DNA from: CAZGSG01 sp964528095
GTDB lineage: Bacteria; Bacteroidota; Bacteroidia; Chitinophagales; Chitinophagaceae
NCBI GenBank assembly: GCA_964528095.1
Contig: CAZGSG010000001.1
Span: forward strand, 60,979 to 124,978
Direction of reading: 5' to 3'
DNA length: 64,000 bases
Shown: positions 8,025-17,169 of the stretch, in pieces
Numbering within the stretch: position 1 is the stretch's first letter
Layout of the letters: every line of letters starts with the position of its first letter
Notes under the pieces: generated by a model
What the model saw: the letters and a program-made list of their open reading frames with translations, nothing else
Told to the model about the DNA's origin: nothing
Database searches by the model: none
Program-made: the position numbers and the translations under genes

Positions 8025-9404
8025 TTATTCTAAAGAATCTTTTATTTTTTTAGCATCCTCTATCTTGAAATACCCGGTAGGCTTGAAGTTGTCGATACAA
8101 TAGTTAATTGCTTTCAGCGCATCCTTTTTCTCTACTTTTTTCTCTGCTAAAAATTTGGCAACGGTATAATTTAATAACAAAGCCTGCTCCGGTTTTCTAA
8201 CCGACCATTTCTGAACAAAGGCAGCCGCTTCCTTTGGTTTATTTAATTTAAACATAAGCAGATTTAACGGTCTTTGATAATAGAAGAACATGTCATTATT
8301 GCGGGTAGAATCTTCCAGGTTATAGTTCCAGTATTTTAACGCCTCTTCATTCGCGTTAACCAATTCCAACGCCTGGGCATACGAGGTATTGTAAGATCGG
8401 TCTTTCCCAAAAACAGAAGTGCTGTAGTCAAAATAATCTGCAACATGTTTTTTGTTTGTCATTATCGCGAAAGCCGTTGAAAAAACTCCTTCCTGCCTGG
8501 GAATAACATCCAGGTTGTATATTTTTTTCACTTTTGACTGGTAATTTTTAATAACATCAAGGGGATTCGTGTTGGTTTTCCGTAAGGAATCAAGAAGCTG
8601 CTCATCCCAGTCATTATCTTCCACGAAATCGCTAAATATAAATGAAACAGCATCCGTTAAAGCCCTGTTTGCAACTGCAAAATGATCAACATCGTAAACA
8701 ACTGCTTTCAAATGAAGATTTTTGGTAGCAACGGTTTTAAACAGGCTGTCTGCTATAACAACTGCTTTTAATCTTCTTGTTGCATCTTTAGTACCTGATG
8801 CTACAAAATGAAAAATAGCAGCTGGAAAAGTTCGCGCGGTAAAATTCATTATTTCCTGTAACTGCCCCTTTTCAAACTGTGGACTCAGGGATATAATGGC
8901 CCTGAATTTTTGATCGTTTTCTACTAAAACTTTTTGTGAAAAAACCGCCGCGTCAGAGTGGCCTATAAGGATGGGGAAGGCCGGCACGGTAATATTTTTA
9001 CTGATATAATCAAACAATTCAGTATTCAGGTACTGATAGAAATCGCGGCTGCTTTGAGTAAAATTCCCCTCATTACCCATTCGCAGGTCCTTCGACCTGT
9101 TATTACTATGCACTCCCACTACAATAGATGGTGGGATAATATTGGCCTCTGTTAATTGTTTAATGATGACCATAACCGGCTCAAACATCCAGCTCTCATC
9201 CAGCGTAAAAAACACCGGGTAGGTTTTTTCTGATGAATACTTCTCCGGAAGAAATAGTTTAATGAACCGGGTTTCCTTTAACGTGTTGGAATAAATGGTA
9301 TCCACCCTGTAGCGGTAAGAGATAGTATCAGCAGAAGACCGCAACTGTGAATAACCATTATTAAATACAAAAAAGAAAAGAACAGCTAACGCCAGTTTAT
9401 TCAT
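8025..9404 (-). CDS. Secreted esterase-D-like alpha/beta hydrolase
   Basis: 459 residues from the ATG at 9404, chosen because it yields the signal peptide MNKLALAVLFFFVFNNGYSQ; a longer in-frame start lacks one. Residues about 30-270 match the enterochelin-esterase/esterase-D type (COG2819). These carry FLPEKYSSEKTYPVFFTLDE, an oxyanion region, the nucleophile elbow GHSDAA (148-153) and a His-containing VDHFAVANRAL near 250. The C-terminal 200 residues are helical and TPR-like (ALELVNANEEALKYWNYNLE). The nucleophile context GHSDA rather than GxSxG is usual for this family. It lies 145 bases after an AraC-type regulator that may control it. The substrate is unknown. Confidence 0.8.
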   Translation of the reverse strand: MNKLALAVLFFFVFNNGYSQLRSSADTISYRYRVDTIYSNTLKETRFIKLFLPEKYSSEKTYPVFFTLDESWMFEPVMVIIKQLTEANIIPPSIVVGVHSNNRSKDLRMGNEGNFTQSSRDFYQYLNTELFDYISKNITVPAFPILIGHSDAAVFSQKVLVENDQKFRAIISLSPQFEKGQLQEIMNFTARTFPAAIFHFVASGTKDATRRLKAVVIADSLFKTVATKNLHLKAVVYDVDHFAVANRALTDAVSFIFSDFVEDNDWDEQLLDSLRKTNTNPLDVIKNYQSKVKKIYNLDVIPRQEGVFSTAFAIMTNKKHVADYFDYSTSVFGKDRSYNTSYAQALELVNANEEALKYWNYNLEDSTRNNDMFFYYQRPLNLLMFKLNKPKEAAAFVQKWSVRKPEQALLLNYTVAKFLAEKKVEKKDALKAINYCIDNFKPTGYFKIEDAKKIKDSLE

Positions 9405-9548
9405 ATTTGACAATTTTACTTTTAATGTAGGAAGCACTCGCTTATCATCCGCGATGTTGAGATCATACGACTCACTCAACGGAAGAAGTAACGACAAACC
9501 AAAATTGATTTGTTTCGACATAAAAAACTTGTAAAAATGGGACATCCC

Positions 9549-10358
9549 TTATTTCAGATGCCAGAAGGTGTCGGTTTTACCCAATAGTGTTCCCCGTTTA
9601 AAGAAAAGTGCTGGGGAATTAGACGTGAATTTTTTATAGATCTTGTTGAAATGCGATTGATCATTGAAGTTGAATTCGTAGGCCAGCTTTGTAAAATTCT
9701 CTCCCGGATTTGTAAATAATTTTTGATTGATGGTTTTCCTGAAAAGAACTATTTCGTAAAATCTTTTTACGGAAACTCCGAAGTGTGTTTGAAAAAGCCT
9801 GTTGAGATGTCGTCTGCTGACCTGTAGATCAGCAGAAGCCTGCCCCACGGAGAAGTTCTCCGCCTGCGTGAAGATTTGGCTGATACAACTGCTTAAGAGT
9901 TCGTTCTTAAATTCAGTAAATCGCCTGAGTAAAAACTGGTCCAGGTAGTTTACAAGATCAGTTTCCTCTGCAGTATCAAATAACAGCGCTAGTTCATGAG
10001 CAGAAAAGAATTCGGCATCCTCTATAAAAGCGGCAAAGTCCAGGTTTTTGTAAAACTGCTGTACTCCCAGCGGATGAAATACAATCACTATTCTGTGAAG
10101 ACTGCCAAACTGTTTTACCAGCAATACTTTTTCACGGATCGGGGTAAATATCTGGAAAGGCCTGGCCCCGGGTTCATAGATCATTGCCGCGTCAGCAGTC
10201 CTTATATGAGATTTATATAAAGAAATGGCGGTGTTGAAATGAGGAAAACATAGGAACTCGGTGACTGTATTTGCTGGCTTAATATCAAGGTAGTAATAGT
10301 CTACATAGTGGCCTACAAGAGAATTTCGAGGCTTGAACGTTTGAAAAATATCGGCCAT
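9549..10358 (-). CDS. AraC family transcriptional regulator
   Basis: 269 residues. The N-terminal half is a ligand-sensing domain of the DUF6597 kind (YVDYYYLDIKPANTVTEFLCFPH; VFHPLGVQQFY). Residues about 165-255 are the double helix-turn-helix of AraC proteins (QASADLQVSRRHLNRLFQ and FTKLAYEFNFNDQSHFNKIYKKF). The second motif is the strongly conserved FxDQSHFxxxFKK signature. It directly precedes the secreted esterase-D-like hydrolase on the same strand, the most likely target. The effector is unknown. Confidence 0.9.
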   Translation of the reverse strand: MADIFQTFKPRNSLVGHYVDYYYLDIKPANTVTEFLCFPHFNTAISLYKSHIRTADAAMIYEPGARPFQIFTPIREKVLLVKQFGSLHRIVIVFHPLGVQQFYKNLDFAAFIEDAEFFSAHELALLFDTAEETDLVNYLDQFLLRRFTEFKNELLSSCISQIFTQAENFSVGQASADLQVSRRHLNRLFQTHFGVSVKRFYEIVLFRKTINQKLFTNPGENFTKLAYEFNFNDQSHFNKIYKKFTSNSPALFFKRGTLLGKTDTFWHLK

Positions 10359-10708
10359 TCTTTCGCTGTTCGGTTTTGAAAAAAAGAATATGATCGTTTA
10401 CCGCTAATACCAATCGCATGACCAAATTATCGAAATGCCGACAATTTGTGTTTAAAGACTATTTTACAATACCACCAGGGCTTAACGTTTTAATCTTATT
10501 AAAATTATCCCATTTCAATAGTCCAGCCCAACTTATCGGTCCCGCAGCCCATAGGCTTGCTATTTTTAACGTTTTGTACATTAATTCTGATTGCTGAATT
10601 GCACGCCCGATCTTCGAAAAGTTCAGCGCATTTTCTGGAATTAGGCCCGGGTCGATTATGCTGCCGCCAGGTCCTGCTTTTACCAAACCGGTATTAGCGG
10701 CAATTCTT
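10359..10708. other. Intergenic region between the AraC and metallo-beta-lactamase genes
   Basis: 350 bases with no secure gene. A minus-strand frame (10459-10782) overlaps the last 70 bases of the metallo-beta-lactamase gene. It has no ribosome site of its own and no recognisable family, and is treated as doubtful. The base composition changes here toward more G+C in 10640-10690. Confidence 0.4.
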
Positions 10709-11467
10709 TTATTGAGTCTTGAATAATTTAATTGTATAATCAAGTAATTTTTTGTTTCCATATTCTCCGTGTCCCGGCACAATAATTTTTACATTTGGAT
10801 ATTCCTTTTTAATTTTTTCAACGGTGGCTGGCCAATCTGCGACATTAGCATCGCCTAAATAACCCTTACTTGCACCCAGCTCTTTTATTAAGCAACCGCC
10901 AAACAGTATATTTTCACTTGGGAAATAACCGACCACATTATCCTTTGTATGTCCTTCTCCGAAAAATTTTATGATAGTATTTTCGTCACCTACTTTTAAA
11001 ATAAGTGAATCCCTGAAGCTGTTTTTAGGAACAGCAAAATTATTTTCTTTTGCAAGTTCAATTGTTTTGAAATACGCGTAAGAAGGAATATTATTTTCAT
11101 CAAATGCTTTTAGCCCTCCTAAACAATCGTCGTGAAAATGGGTTGGAATAATGGCGTTTATTTTGCAGCGAAGCGTTTCTTTTATCCATTTGATTAGTTC
11201 TTCAGCGTTTTTGTCGTTGGTTGGTGTGTCGAAAACAATTACTTCATTACTATTTCTCACGATGAGACCATTGCAGGGCACATTTCCAAAATCATTCGTT
11301 TGTTTAAATGAAGTGTGTTCAAAAGAATTTTCGGCAATTTGGGTTACAATTAAATCATTGGATTTGTAAACCTCCTTAGGTTTAAATGCGAGCTGTTTTT
11401 GAGAACTACAATTTAAGTATGTTATAGAGATTACAATTAGCAATAAGTTTTTTATAACAATGTTCAT
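10709..11467 (-). CDS. Subclass B1 metallo-beta-lactamase-like lipoprotein
   Basis: 252 residues. All zinc ligands of subclass B1 enzymes are in place. THFHDD gives His110, His112 and Asp114; GEGHTKDN gives His173; LFGGCLIK gives Cys192; PGHGEYG gives His233. The lysine three residues after the cysteine, which in B1 enzymes contacts the beta-lactam carboxylate, is present, as is GYLGDANVADWP, matching the B1 stretch with the conserved Asn. GNVPCNGLIV matches the typical start of the fold. A hydrophobic leader ends at Cys20 (YLNC), so it is probably a periplasmic lipoprotein. Hydrolysis of penicillins and carbapenems is expected from the family but not proven. It could alternatively be a host hydrolase with B1 ancestry. 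It is transcribed alone. Confidence 0.88.
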   Translation of the reverse strand: MNIVIKNLLLIVISITYLNCSSQKQLAFKPKEVYKSNDLIVTQIAENSFEHTSFKQTNDFGNVPCNGLIVRNSNEVIVFDTPTNDKNAEELIKWIKETLRCKINAIIPTHFHDDCLGGLKAFDENNIPSYAYFKTIELAKENNFAVPKNSFRDSLILKVGDENTIIKFFGEGHTKDNVVGYFPSENILFGGCLIKELGASKGYLGDANVADWPATVEKIKKEYPNVKIIVPGHGEYGNKKLLDYTIKLFKTQ

Positions 11468-11885
11468 TTGTTTTCTTTTTTTATATTTATGCCAATGTGC
11501 AACGCCTTGCGTCAGGGCTGAAATTAGTGTCCCGACGGCAGAAGCCGCGACTGATTATTTGTTTAGATAAAGCTAAGAACTAAAGCGCAGGATTGAACGT
11601 CCGGCCTGGTCCCGCATGTCTCTTTCTAAAAAAGTAGAATGGTCGGTTTAGATAATCCTGCAATTGGTTCATCCGTCTCGAACTTCCAAAATGAGTAGCA
11701 TATATGATGTACCGCCCGTATGAAAAATACTGCAGGGGAAAATAAACCAGGACTGGTCCCGACAGGATAATGCCCGAACTATTTTTGGCCGATCTTGAAC
11801 TTTTGGCCAGTTTAGTGGCCTGAAATCCCGTGCCGCTACTAATTTTAAACTTATTGCAAAAAACGAACAGAAAAACTAATTATGT
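11468..11885. other. Intergenic region between divergent lactamase and reductase genes
   Basis: 418 bases between two outward-reading genes, so it should hold both promoters. I see no open frame, tRNA or clear dyad. It contains a patch of higher G+C (11500-11620) unlike the flanking AT-rich stretches. Confidence 0.4.
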
Positions 11886-12455
11886 ATGAGAAAACTAATT
11901 GCTACAATCAATATGACACTTGACGGATTTTGCGACCACACCGCGATGATCGCGGATGAAGAAACACATCAACATTTTAATGAGCAATTAAGTAATGCGG
12001 ACACCCTGATATTCGGAAGGATAACATATCAACTTATGGAAGATCATTGGCCATCAATCGTAAAAACTCCCACGGGTATCAAACAAACGGATGAATTTGC
12101 GGTATTAATAGACAATATTTCAAAGATTGTTTTTTCCCGCACCTTGAAAAATGTTGATTGGAAAAATACAGAATTGAAGAGTCAAATTAGTAAAGAAGAA
12201 ATTGTAGCGCTCAAGCAACAAGCGGGAAAAAATATCTTAGTTGGCAGCCGGGGTTTAATAACAGCCTTAATGCAACTTGATTTAATTGATGAATACCAAC
12301 TTATCATTCAACCCATTGTTTTAGGTAGCGGCTTACCATTATTTAAAAACGTCAATGATAGAATGGATCTTAAACTCTTAAAAACAAAAACATTTAGATG
12401 TGGTGCGGTAGCTCATTACTATGAACCGGCAAGGCTGCCGGAAAGCGAAAAATAA
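11886..12455 (+). CDS. Dihydrofolate-reductase-fold protein (RibD C-terminal-like)
   Basis: 189 residues of the YwjB/RibD-C type. The start MRKLIATINMTLDGFCD is the family's signature N-terminus. TLIFGRITYQLMEDHWP, VFSRTL, KNILVGSRGLITALMQLDLIDEYQLIIQPIVLG and a final aromatic-rich strand follow in the expected order. Full-length proteins of this group are 175-195 residues. They are probably NADPH-dependent reductases, but the physiological substrate is mostly unknown. The gene is monocistronic, with convergent neighbours. A short CCGGCA/TGCCGG stem at the 3' end of the frame (about 12425-12440) could help termination. Confidence 0.88.
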   Translation: MRKLIATINMTLDGFCDHTAMIADEETHQHFNEQLSNADTLIFGRITYQLMEDHWPSIVKTPTGIKQTDEFAVLIDNISKIVFSRTLKNVDWKNTELKSQISKEEIVALKQQAGKNILVGSRGLITALMQLDLIDEYQLIIQPIVLGSGLPLFKNVNDRMDLKLLKTKTFRCGAVAHYYEPARLPESEK

Positions 12456-12581
12456 TGAGTTCGGTATTTCTCGAAAAATTGACGTTTGACGGGCTTATTG
12501 CCCGATCCCCCGATGTAGCGATATAAAGTTGGTAATCTATTCGTTAAGCCAACAAAATACAAACCAGTTGTTGGTAGCGGT

Positions 12582-13154
12582 TTATAAAGCCTGGTCACAT
12601 ATATACGCATGGGAGCTGTCCGCTCCAAAAAATATTGACTGTTGATTTTCCTGGCTGAATATGATACTTAATTTAGTTAGGCTATCACCAAGATGCTGCG
12701 GCGTCCACCATGTAGGCCTGTCCCCGAACTCCCGTAAAAAAGTCAGAGAATCCGATCTGCTATAAACCGATATTGCATACTTTTTTAAATTAGCGATCCT
12801 GTTTAATTCATTTGGGGATATCTTGACTTCCATCCAAATGCAGCAATCAACTACAGGAATTACCTGGTCTTTAAGATTAACAATGGTCATACCGCTATCC
12901 AATGGCGTTTTAAAAAGTACAGTATATACTTCAGTCGGAGATTTAGGGCGTGAATTATGTATGATTCTTGAAATATCTGAATTTATTTTCTTAAAACCGG
13001 TATAAAAGTAAACAGTGATAATAGCTAGTAAAATAAAAATTAGCGGTATAAAGAATTTCTTTCTGGAAAGCTTATTTCCTCTTATTAGGCCATAGATTAA
13101 GAATATGACAAATCCAAAAACTAGAAATGTAAACAAAATTGTATCCCCCATCAT
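12582..13154 (-). CDS. Hypothetical membrane protein with two N-terminal helices
   Basis: 190 residues if translation begins at the ATG at 13154. An upstream in-frame TTG (13202) is possible but less likely. Two membrane helices (about residues 5-24 and 31-50) anchor a soluble domain of about 140 residues, probably periplasmic. This holds a Cys-Cys pair (VVDCCIWMEVKI), WWTPQHLGDSLTKLSI and a C-terminal cysteine. No family is recognised. It is unrelated to its neighbours in function as far as can be seen, lying between a convergent reductase gene and an upstream dehydrogenase gene. Confidence 0.65.
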   Translation of the reverse strand: MMGDTILFTFLVFGFVIFLIYGLIRGNKLSRKKFFIPLIFILLAIITVYFYTGFKKINSDISRIIHNSRPKSPTEVYTVLFKTPLDSGMTIVNLKDQVIPVVDCCIWMEVKISPNELNRIANLKKYAISVYSRSDSLTFLREFGDRPTWWTPQHLGDSLTKLSIIFSQENQQSIFFGADSSHAYICDQAL

Positions 13155-13218
13155 ATAATGATCAATTGACTTGTCCGTTATAAATAAAAAAGATTGCTGC
13201 AATCAATTGTACAGGCAA

Positions 13219-14061
13219 TTAGATATTCTCGTAAGCGAGGGAACTTGATAATTCACGATAGGCATTGGCTTGCTGCTCAAGTTTTGCCGCTACCTGCTCT
13301 GCTGTATTAATGGCATCAGCACCCGCAAGAAAACGTAATGGCGGTTGTTCTTCATTGACAATTGTCACCAATGCCTTTGCAAGTTTCGCCGGGTCGCCCG
13401 TCTGTTGACCATTAGCACCTTTCCAAAATTGCATTAGCTGTTCTCTCCGTTCATTGTAGTCTGCAATGGAGCTATCAGCATACTTCGTTGATTGCTCGGT
13501 AAGCAACTCTGTTCGGAAAAAGCCGGGATTAACAATAGTAGTGGTTATGCCAAATGGTGAAACTTCTGTTTGAAGCGCCTGCATAAACCCTTCAAGTCCA
13601 AACTTGGATGCGGAGTAAGCGCTACAGAACTCTAAACTGGTGAGGCCGGCAGTTGAAGAAATTGAAATGATATGGCCTGAACGCTGCTTGCGCATAAGCG
13701 GCAGAACGGCCCGGGTTACAAGCATAGGACCAATTAAACTTGTCTGTAGCTGCTGCGCGATCTGCTCCTGTGTTAACTCCTCGAAGAAGCCTGCAACAAA
13801 ATTGGCGGCATTGTTTACCAGTACATCTATTCGGCCAAACTTTTCAATCGCAGCATTAACGGCATTCTCGGCATCCGTTGGATTAGTTACATCCAGCTTT
13901 ACGATTAGAAGATTTTCTGCTTCGCCAATTGCTTTAGCAATACTATTGGTATCGCGTCCTGTTGCTACTACTTTATCGCCTGCAGCCAAAACTGCTTTTG
14001 TAATATCTACGCCCATACCACGACCGGCGCCTGTTATGAGCCAAACTTTCTTATTATTCAT
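13219..14061 (-). CDS. Short-chain dehydrogenase/reductase
   Basis: 280 residues, classical SDR. It has the cofactor motif TGAGRGMG (residues 10-17), LDVTN, NNAA(N) at about 85-89, the catalytic Ser in SISSTAG and YSASK with catalytic Tyr and Lys, then NPGFFRTELL. The arginine-rich loop after beta-strand 2 (ATGRDTNS) suggests NADP(H). The length and C-terminal half resemble the subgroup related to YusZ/retinol-dehydrogenase-like SDRs that often follow AraC regulators. It lies 32 bases downstream of the aldo/keto reductase, on the same strand, probably in one operon driven by the AraC-type regulator at 15344. Substrate unknown. Confidence 0.9.
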   Translation of the reverse strand: MNNKKVWLITGAGRGMGVDITKAVLAAGDKVVATGRDTNSIAKAIGEAENLLIVKLDVTNPTDAENAVNAAIEKFGRIDVLVNNAANFVAGFFEELTQEQIAQQLQTSLIGPMLVTRAVLPLMRKQRSGHIISISSTAGLTSLEFCSAYSASKFGLEGFMQALQTEVSPFGITTTIVNPGFFRTELLTEQSTKYADSSIADYNERREQLMQFWKGANGQQTGDPAKLAKALVTIVNEEQPPLRFLAGADAINTAEQVAAKLEQQANAYRELSSSLAYENI

Positions 14062-14092
14062 AATTGTTCTTTTTAATTAATGAGTTTAGTTA

Positions 14093-15262
14093 TTATGCCG
14101 TTTCAACCACCTTCATTTGCATTTCATTCATACGTCCTCCATGTACTTTGATATGTGATATTTCACTTTCTATTTCACTAAGATCTGCTGGTGTTAATTC
14201 AACAGAAAGTGCACCTAAGTTTTCGGTTAAATGGTCAATGTTTCTTGTACCAGGAATTGGAACTATAAAAGGCTTTTGTGCCAATAGCCACGCCAATGAG
14301 ATTTGTGCAGGTGTTGCACTTTTCTTTTCTGCAAACTTTTTTAGAAATTCAACAATTGGCATATTCGCTTTTCTGTTTTCAGGTGAGAAACGTTCGAATG
14401 TAGAACGAAGGTCTGATTTCGGGTCGAACTTTGTATTGGCATCTATCTTACCTGTTAAATAACCCATTCCCACAGGGCCCCAGGGAACGAACCCAATTCC
14501 TAACTCTTCGCAAGCTGCAAGCACGCCATTGTCTTCTACGGCTCTTTCCATAATAGAGTATTCGGTTTGGATAGCTGAAACAGGTTGCACTGCATGTGCC
14601 TTGCGGATTGTTTTTGCACTTGCTTCAGAGAGACCGAAGTGCAACACCTTTCCTTCTTTGATTAAGTCTTTAATTGCACCTGCCACATCTTCAATTGGCA
14701 CGTTGGGATCGACACGGTGTTGATAATATAAATCAATATGGTCGGTTCTAAGACGTTTTAATGATGCCTCTACAACCCTTTTTATTTTTTCAGGTCGGCT
14801 ATTCAAACCACCTTTTGGATCTTCTAATTCAAAACCAAATTTGCTTGCGATAGCAACGTTGTTCCTGAACGGCGCAAGTGCTTCACCTACCAGGTCTTCG
14901 TTAGTATATGGCCCATATACTTCGGCTGTATCAAAGAAGGTAACACCTTTTTCGTAGGCTGTACGAATGGTTTTGATGCCTTGTGCTCTATCTGCCGGAG
15001 GACCGTAGTTAGCGCTCATGCTCATGCATCCGGAGCTTAGTACGGAGACCTCCAGGCCTCCAAGTTTTCTTGTATTCATTTTATCTGGCTTTTTCTCGCT
15101 CTGTTCATTGTTCTCGCTTGGCTGTTCAGCGCATGCACTTAGCAACAAAGGACCAAAGACCAGGCCTGTGCCGGCAAGAACAGTATTTGTCAAAAAGTTA
15201 CGGCGACTGACGCCGGTAGTCTCTTTAAAATTAAATTCAGTTGTTTGCCTTTTCTTATTCAT
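14093..15262 (-). CDS. Aldo/keto reductase with Tat signal and lipobox
   Basis: 389 residues. The N-terminus has a twin-arginine motif (SRRNFLTN), a hydrophobic segment and LLLSACAEQ, a lipobox, so the enzyme is probably exported folded and tethered in the periplasm. The catalytic tetrad of the family is visible: Asp and Tyr in FFDTAEVYG, Lys in IASKFGF and His in YYQHRVD. The C-terminal cofactor region GTRNIDHLTENLGAL follows. Its closest look is AKR13-type reductases (YghZ/YajO-like). An exported, NADPH-using enzyme is unexpected, but Tat export of cofactor-loaded reductases occurs. Upstream of the SDR gene, probably cotranscribed. Confidence 0.9.
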   Translation of the reverse strand: MNKKRQTTEFNFKETTGVSRRNFLTNTVLAGTGLVFGPLLLSACAEQPSENNEQSEKKPDKMNTRKLGGLEVSVLSSGCMSMSANYGPPADRAQGIKTIRTAYEKGVTFFDTAEVYGPYTNEDLVGEALAPFRNNVAIASKFGFELEDPKGGLNSRPEKIKRVVEASLKRLRTDHIDLYYQHRVDPNVPIEDVAGAIKDLIKEGKVLHFGLSEASAKTIRKAHAVQPVSAIQTEYSIMERAVEDNGVLAACEELGIGFVPWGPVGMGYLTGKIDANTKFDPKSDLRSTFERFSPENRKANMPIVEFLKKFAEKKSATPAQISLAWLLAQKPFIVPIPGTRNIDHLTENLGALSVELTPADLSEIESEISHIKVHGGRMNEMQMKVVETA

Positions 15263-15343
15263 ACATAGATTATCTGTTGAAATGCAAAGCTCTCAATAAG
15301 CGTAACGCAGAAATAATGAAAATCAAAGAGGAAAGTATAAAAA

Positions 15344-16222
15344 TCAAAGGTGAGTTAACCTTACAGATTTTGGTATTTCACCTGTTTTCTTTTTGAAGAA
15401 GTTGTTGAAGTAGGTGGGGTATTCAAAACCAAGGGCATAAGCGATGTCAGCAATACTCCAGGTTGTATGTTGCAGCAGTGCTTTTGCCTCACTGATAATT
15501 CTGTCGGCTATATGTGCTGTAGTAGGCTTGCCGGTGACTTCCTTTACTGAACTGTTTAAATAGTTGACATGAACGAACAAATTCTTTGCAAAATCCTGTG
15601 CAGTTTTTATCTCCAATGGACGTTCTGTACTTTCAATAGGAAACTGGCGTTCCAGCAGTTCAAGAAACACGGCTGTAATGCGCTCGGCAGCATTTATCTT
15701 TTTTGATGGGTTTTCTGAAGGCTGCATTTTAACCGCCTCGTGAATGATAAGGTTGATGTAGTTGCGTATCAAATCATCCTTAAAGGCGTAATCATTGTCC
15801 TGCTCTCCGATCATCCGTTTAAATACACGAATGATAAACTCCTTTTGCTCTTTATTTAACTTTAAGATAGGTGTGCCACCAATTCTAAATAAAGGTGATT
15901 GGAGAAAGCCATCAGACCGGTCGCCTATTTTTAAAAAATCTTCTGTGAACAGACAGGTGTAACCACTGAATTTTGGTGAAACAGCTTCGCAGGAATAAGG
16001 GATATGCGGGTTACCAAAAAATAAAAAGGTTTCATCTGTTTCCAAACTCCTATCAGCATAATGAAAAATAAACTTCCCGGTTGTTAAGTTGATTTTATAA
16101 AAATCCTTCCGACTATACGTATGGCCAGAATTAGCCTCGTTGTCTATTTCATATACTTTAAAGCCCTTTAGTTTTAATTCGGTATTGAAATTTGAAGTAA
16201 GAGGGCCTGCCTGTTTTTTCAT
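15344..16222 (-). CDS. AraC family transcriptional regulator
   Basis: 292 residues. An N-terminal cupin-like sensor covers about 1-160 (FYKINLTTGKFIFHYADRSLETDE). A C-terminal AraC DNA-binding domain of about 100 residues (NYLNSSVKEVTGKPTTAHI; TWSIADIAYALGFEYPTYFNNFFKKKTGEIP) completes it. It lies 80 bases upstream of the aldo/keto reductase and SDR genes and reads the same way, which makes those its probable targets. This gene trio recurs as a carbonyl-detoxification unit in many bacteria; that role here is inference. Confidence 0.9.
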   Translation of the reverse strand: MKKQAGPLTSNFNTELKLKGFKVYEIDNEANSGHTYSRKDFYKINLTTGKFIFHYADRSLETDETFLFFGNPHIPYSCEAVSPKFSGYTCLFTEDFLKIGDRSDGFLQSPLFRIGGTPILKLNKEQKEFIIRVFKRMIGEQDNDYAFKDDLIRNYINLIIHEAVKMQPSENPSKKINAAERITAVFLELLERQFPIESTERPLEIKTAQDFAKNLFVHVNYLNSSVKEVTGKPTTAHIADRIISEAKALLQHTTWSIADIAYALGFEYPTYFNNFFKKKTGEIPKSVRLTHL

Positions 16223-16367
16223 CAGGCAAAGTTAAGAAAATCAAATGGGGGCTTTATCAAAATTCCCCTGTTGTCAGTAGTATTGACAGGTTTGTTCTTT
16301 AGACGCTCAACTACTTTAATAAATAATTAAATTATAGGGATGTTGTGAGGATGTCTCTGACTCCTCA

Positions 16368-16579
16368 CCGGCTTCGCAGAAGCCGAAACCGTTCTGCCTG
16401 AGTAATGTTTTATTCTACTCTCTTTCTAAACAACACCTTTCTTATCGTTTGCAGGAGTTTTATCTTTATCCAGGTTTTGAAGAAGAAGCTACATTTATTA
16501 ATGTAGACGAGATTTGCAGGACCGAAGGGAGTATTTAAACAGCATACTGGCGGAAGTTTCTCGGCTTCTGCGAAGCCGG
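16368..16579. repeat. 212-base segment bounded by perfect 18-base inverted repeats
   Basis: CCGGCTTCGCAGAAGCCG at 16368-16385 is the exact reverse complement of 16562-16579. Each arm is itself nearly self-complementary (CGGCTTC...GAAGCCG). The enclosed 176 bases encode no full gene. The layout is that of a miniature mobile element or remnant. No target-site duplication is obvious. Confidence 0.5.
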
Positions 16580-16788
16580 AATGGAATTTTATGCTTTTCA
16601 GGCAAAATTAGGTGACCATGACTGCCAAGTCAAATCCTTCAGTCTCGAACCTAACAGAAGCACCGTAGCCAATTGTTGAGAGAAATTGGGCAAAGCTATA
16701 GCAAAGCCTACTCAAAGGCTACTCCGCAAAAACGCTTAAACTCTTTCACCCTCCCCTGAAACAGGCCAAATCCGCCATTCCCGCATTC

Positions 16789-16816
16789 GCCCGCCCAAGC
16801 TTTAGCGAAGGCGGGC
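16789..16816. repeat. GC-rich hairpin
   Basis: GCCCGCC (16789-16795) and GGCGGGC (16810-16816) form a perfect 7-base stem around a 14-base loop, CAAGCTTTAGCGAA. No T-run follows, so it is not a classical terminator. Hairpins of this make-up occur as dispersed repeats in Bacteroidota. Confidence 0.4.
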
Positions 16817-17169
16817 AAAACCATTCTTCGCCATTTCCGCCACTTGATTTTTTAATGTGTATAGCCGGACGTAATCTTGTTCTGCAATTGCGAATTCATC
16901 ATGATAATTGGCTTTACCGGATGTGGCACAAAAAACATTCACGTTAAACAAAAAATTGTAAAACAAAACAAAATGGCAAAACAACAGGGTATCATCCCTC
17001 ACAGCTTCGAACCAAATCTTACAAGGTTTAAGGGAATTAGCGACATTTAAGGACAATTCCGGGCATTAATGGGTAATAAAAAGTTCGAGGTTTTAAGTAT
17101 ATATTGGCGCGAATCAGAATGCCGGTGGTTAGAAAAATAAATTATATTTATTAGCTAATACCTCATTCT

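Larger units (their letters stand above)
16223..17169. other. Long intergenic region with inverted repeats and scar sequence
   Basis: About 950 bases with no secure gene. It holds an 18-base inverted repeat pair (16368-16385/16562-16579), a GCCCGCC/GGCGGGC hairpin (16789-16816) and one copy of a scar family (about 17000-17095). A minus-strand frame at 16802-17056 (84 codons) runs through the scar and is probably not a gene. A short plus-strand peptide-like stretch between the inverted repeats (about 16445-16540) may be a gene remnant. Confidence 0.5.

Noticed and set aside
10459..10782. Minus-strand frame of 107 codons after the metallo-beta-lactamase gene
   Set aside because: It overlaps the end of the lactamase in another frame, has no ribosome site and no recognised domain.
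12419..12628. Minus-strand 69-codon frame between the reductase and the membrane protein
   Set aside because: It overlaps the ends of both neighbours and shows no protein-like pattern.
16802..17056. Minus-strand 84-codon frame
   Set aside because: It starts inside the scar sequence shared with 21.9 kb and ends in a GC-rich hairpin repeat.
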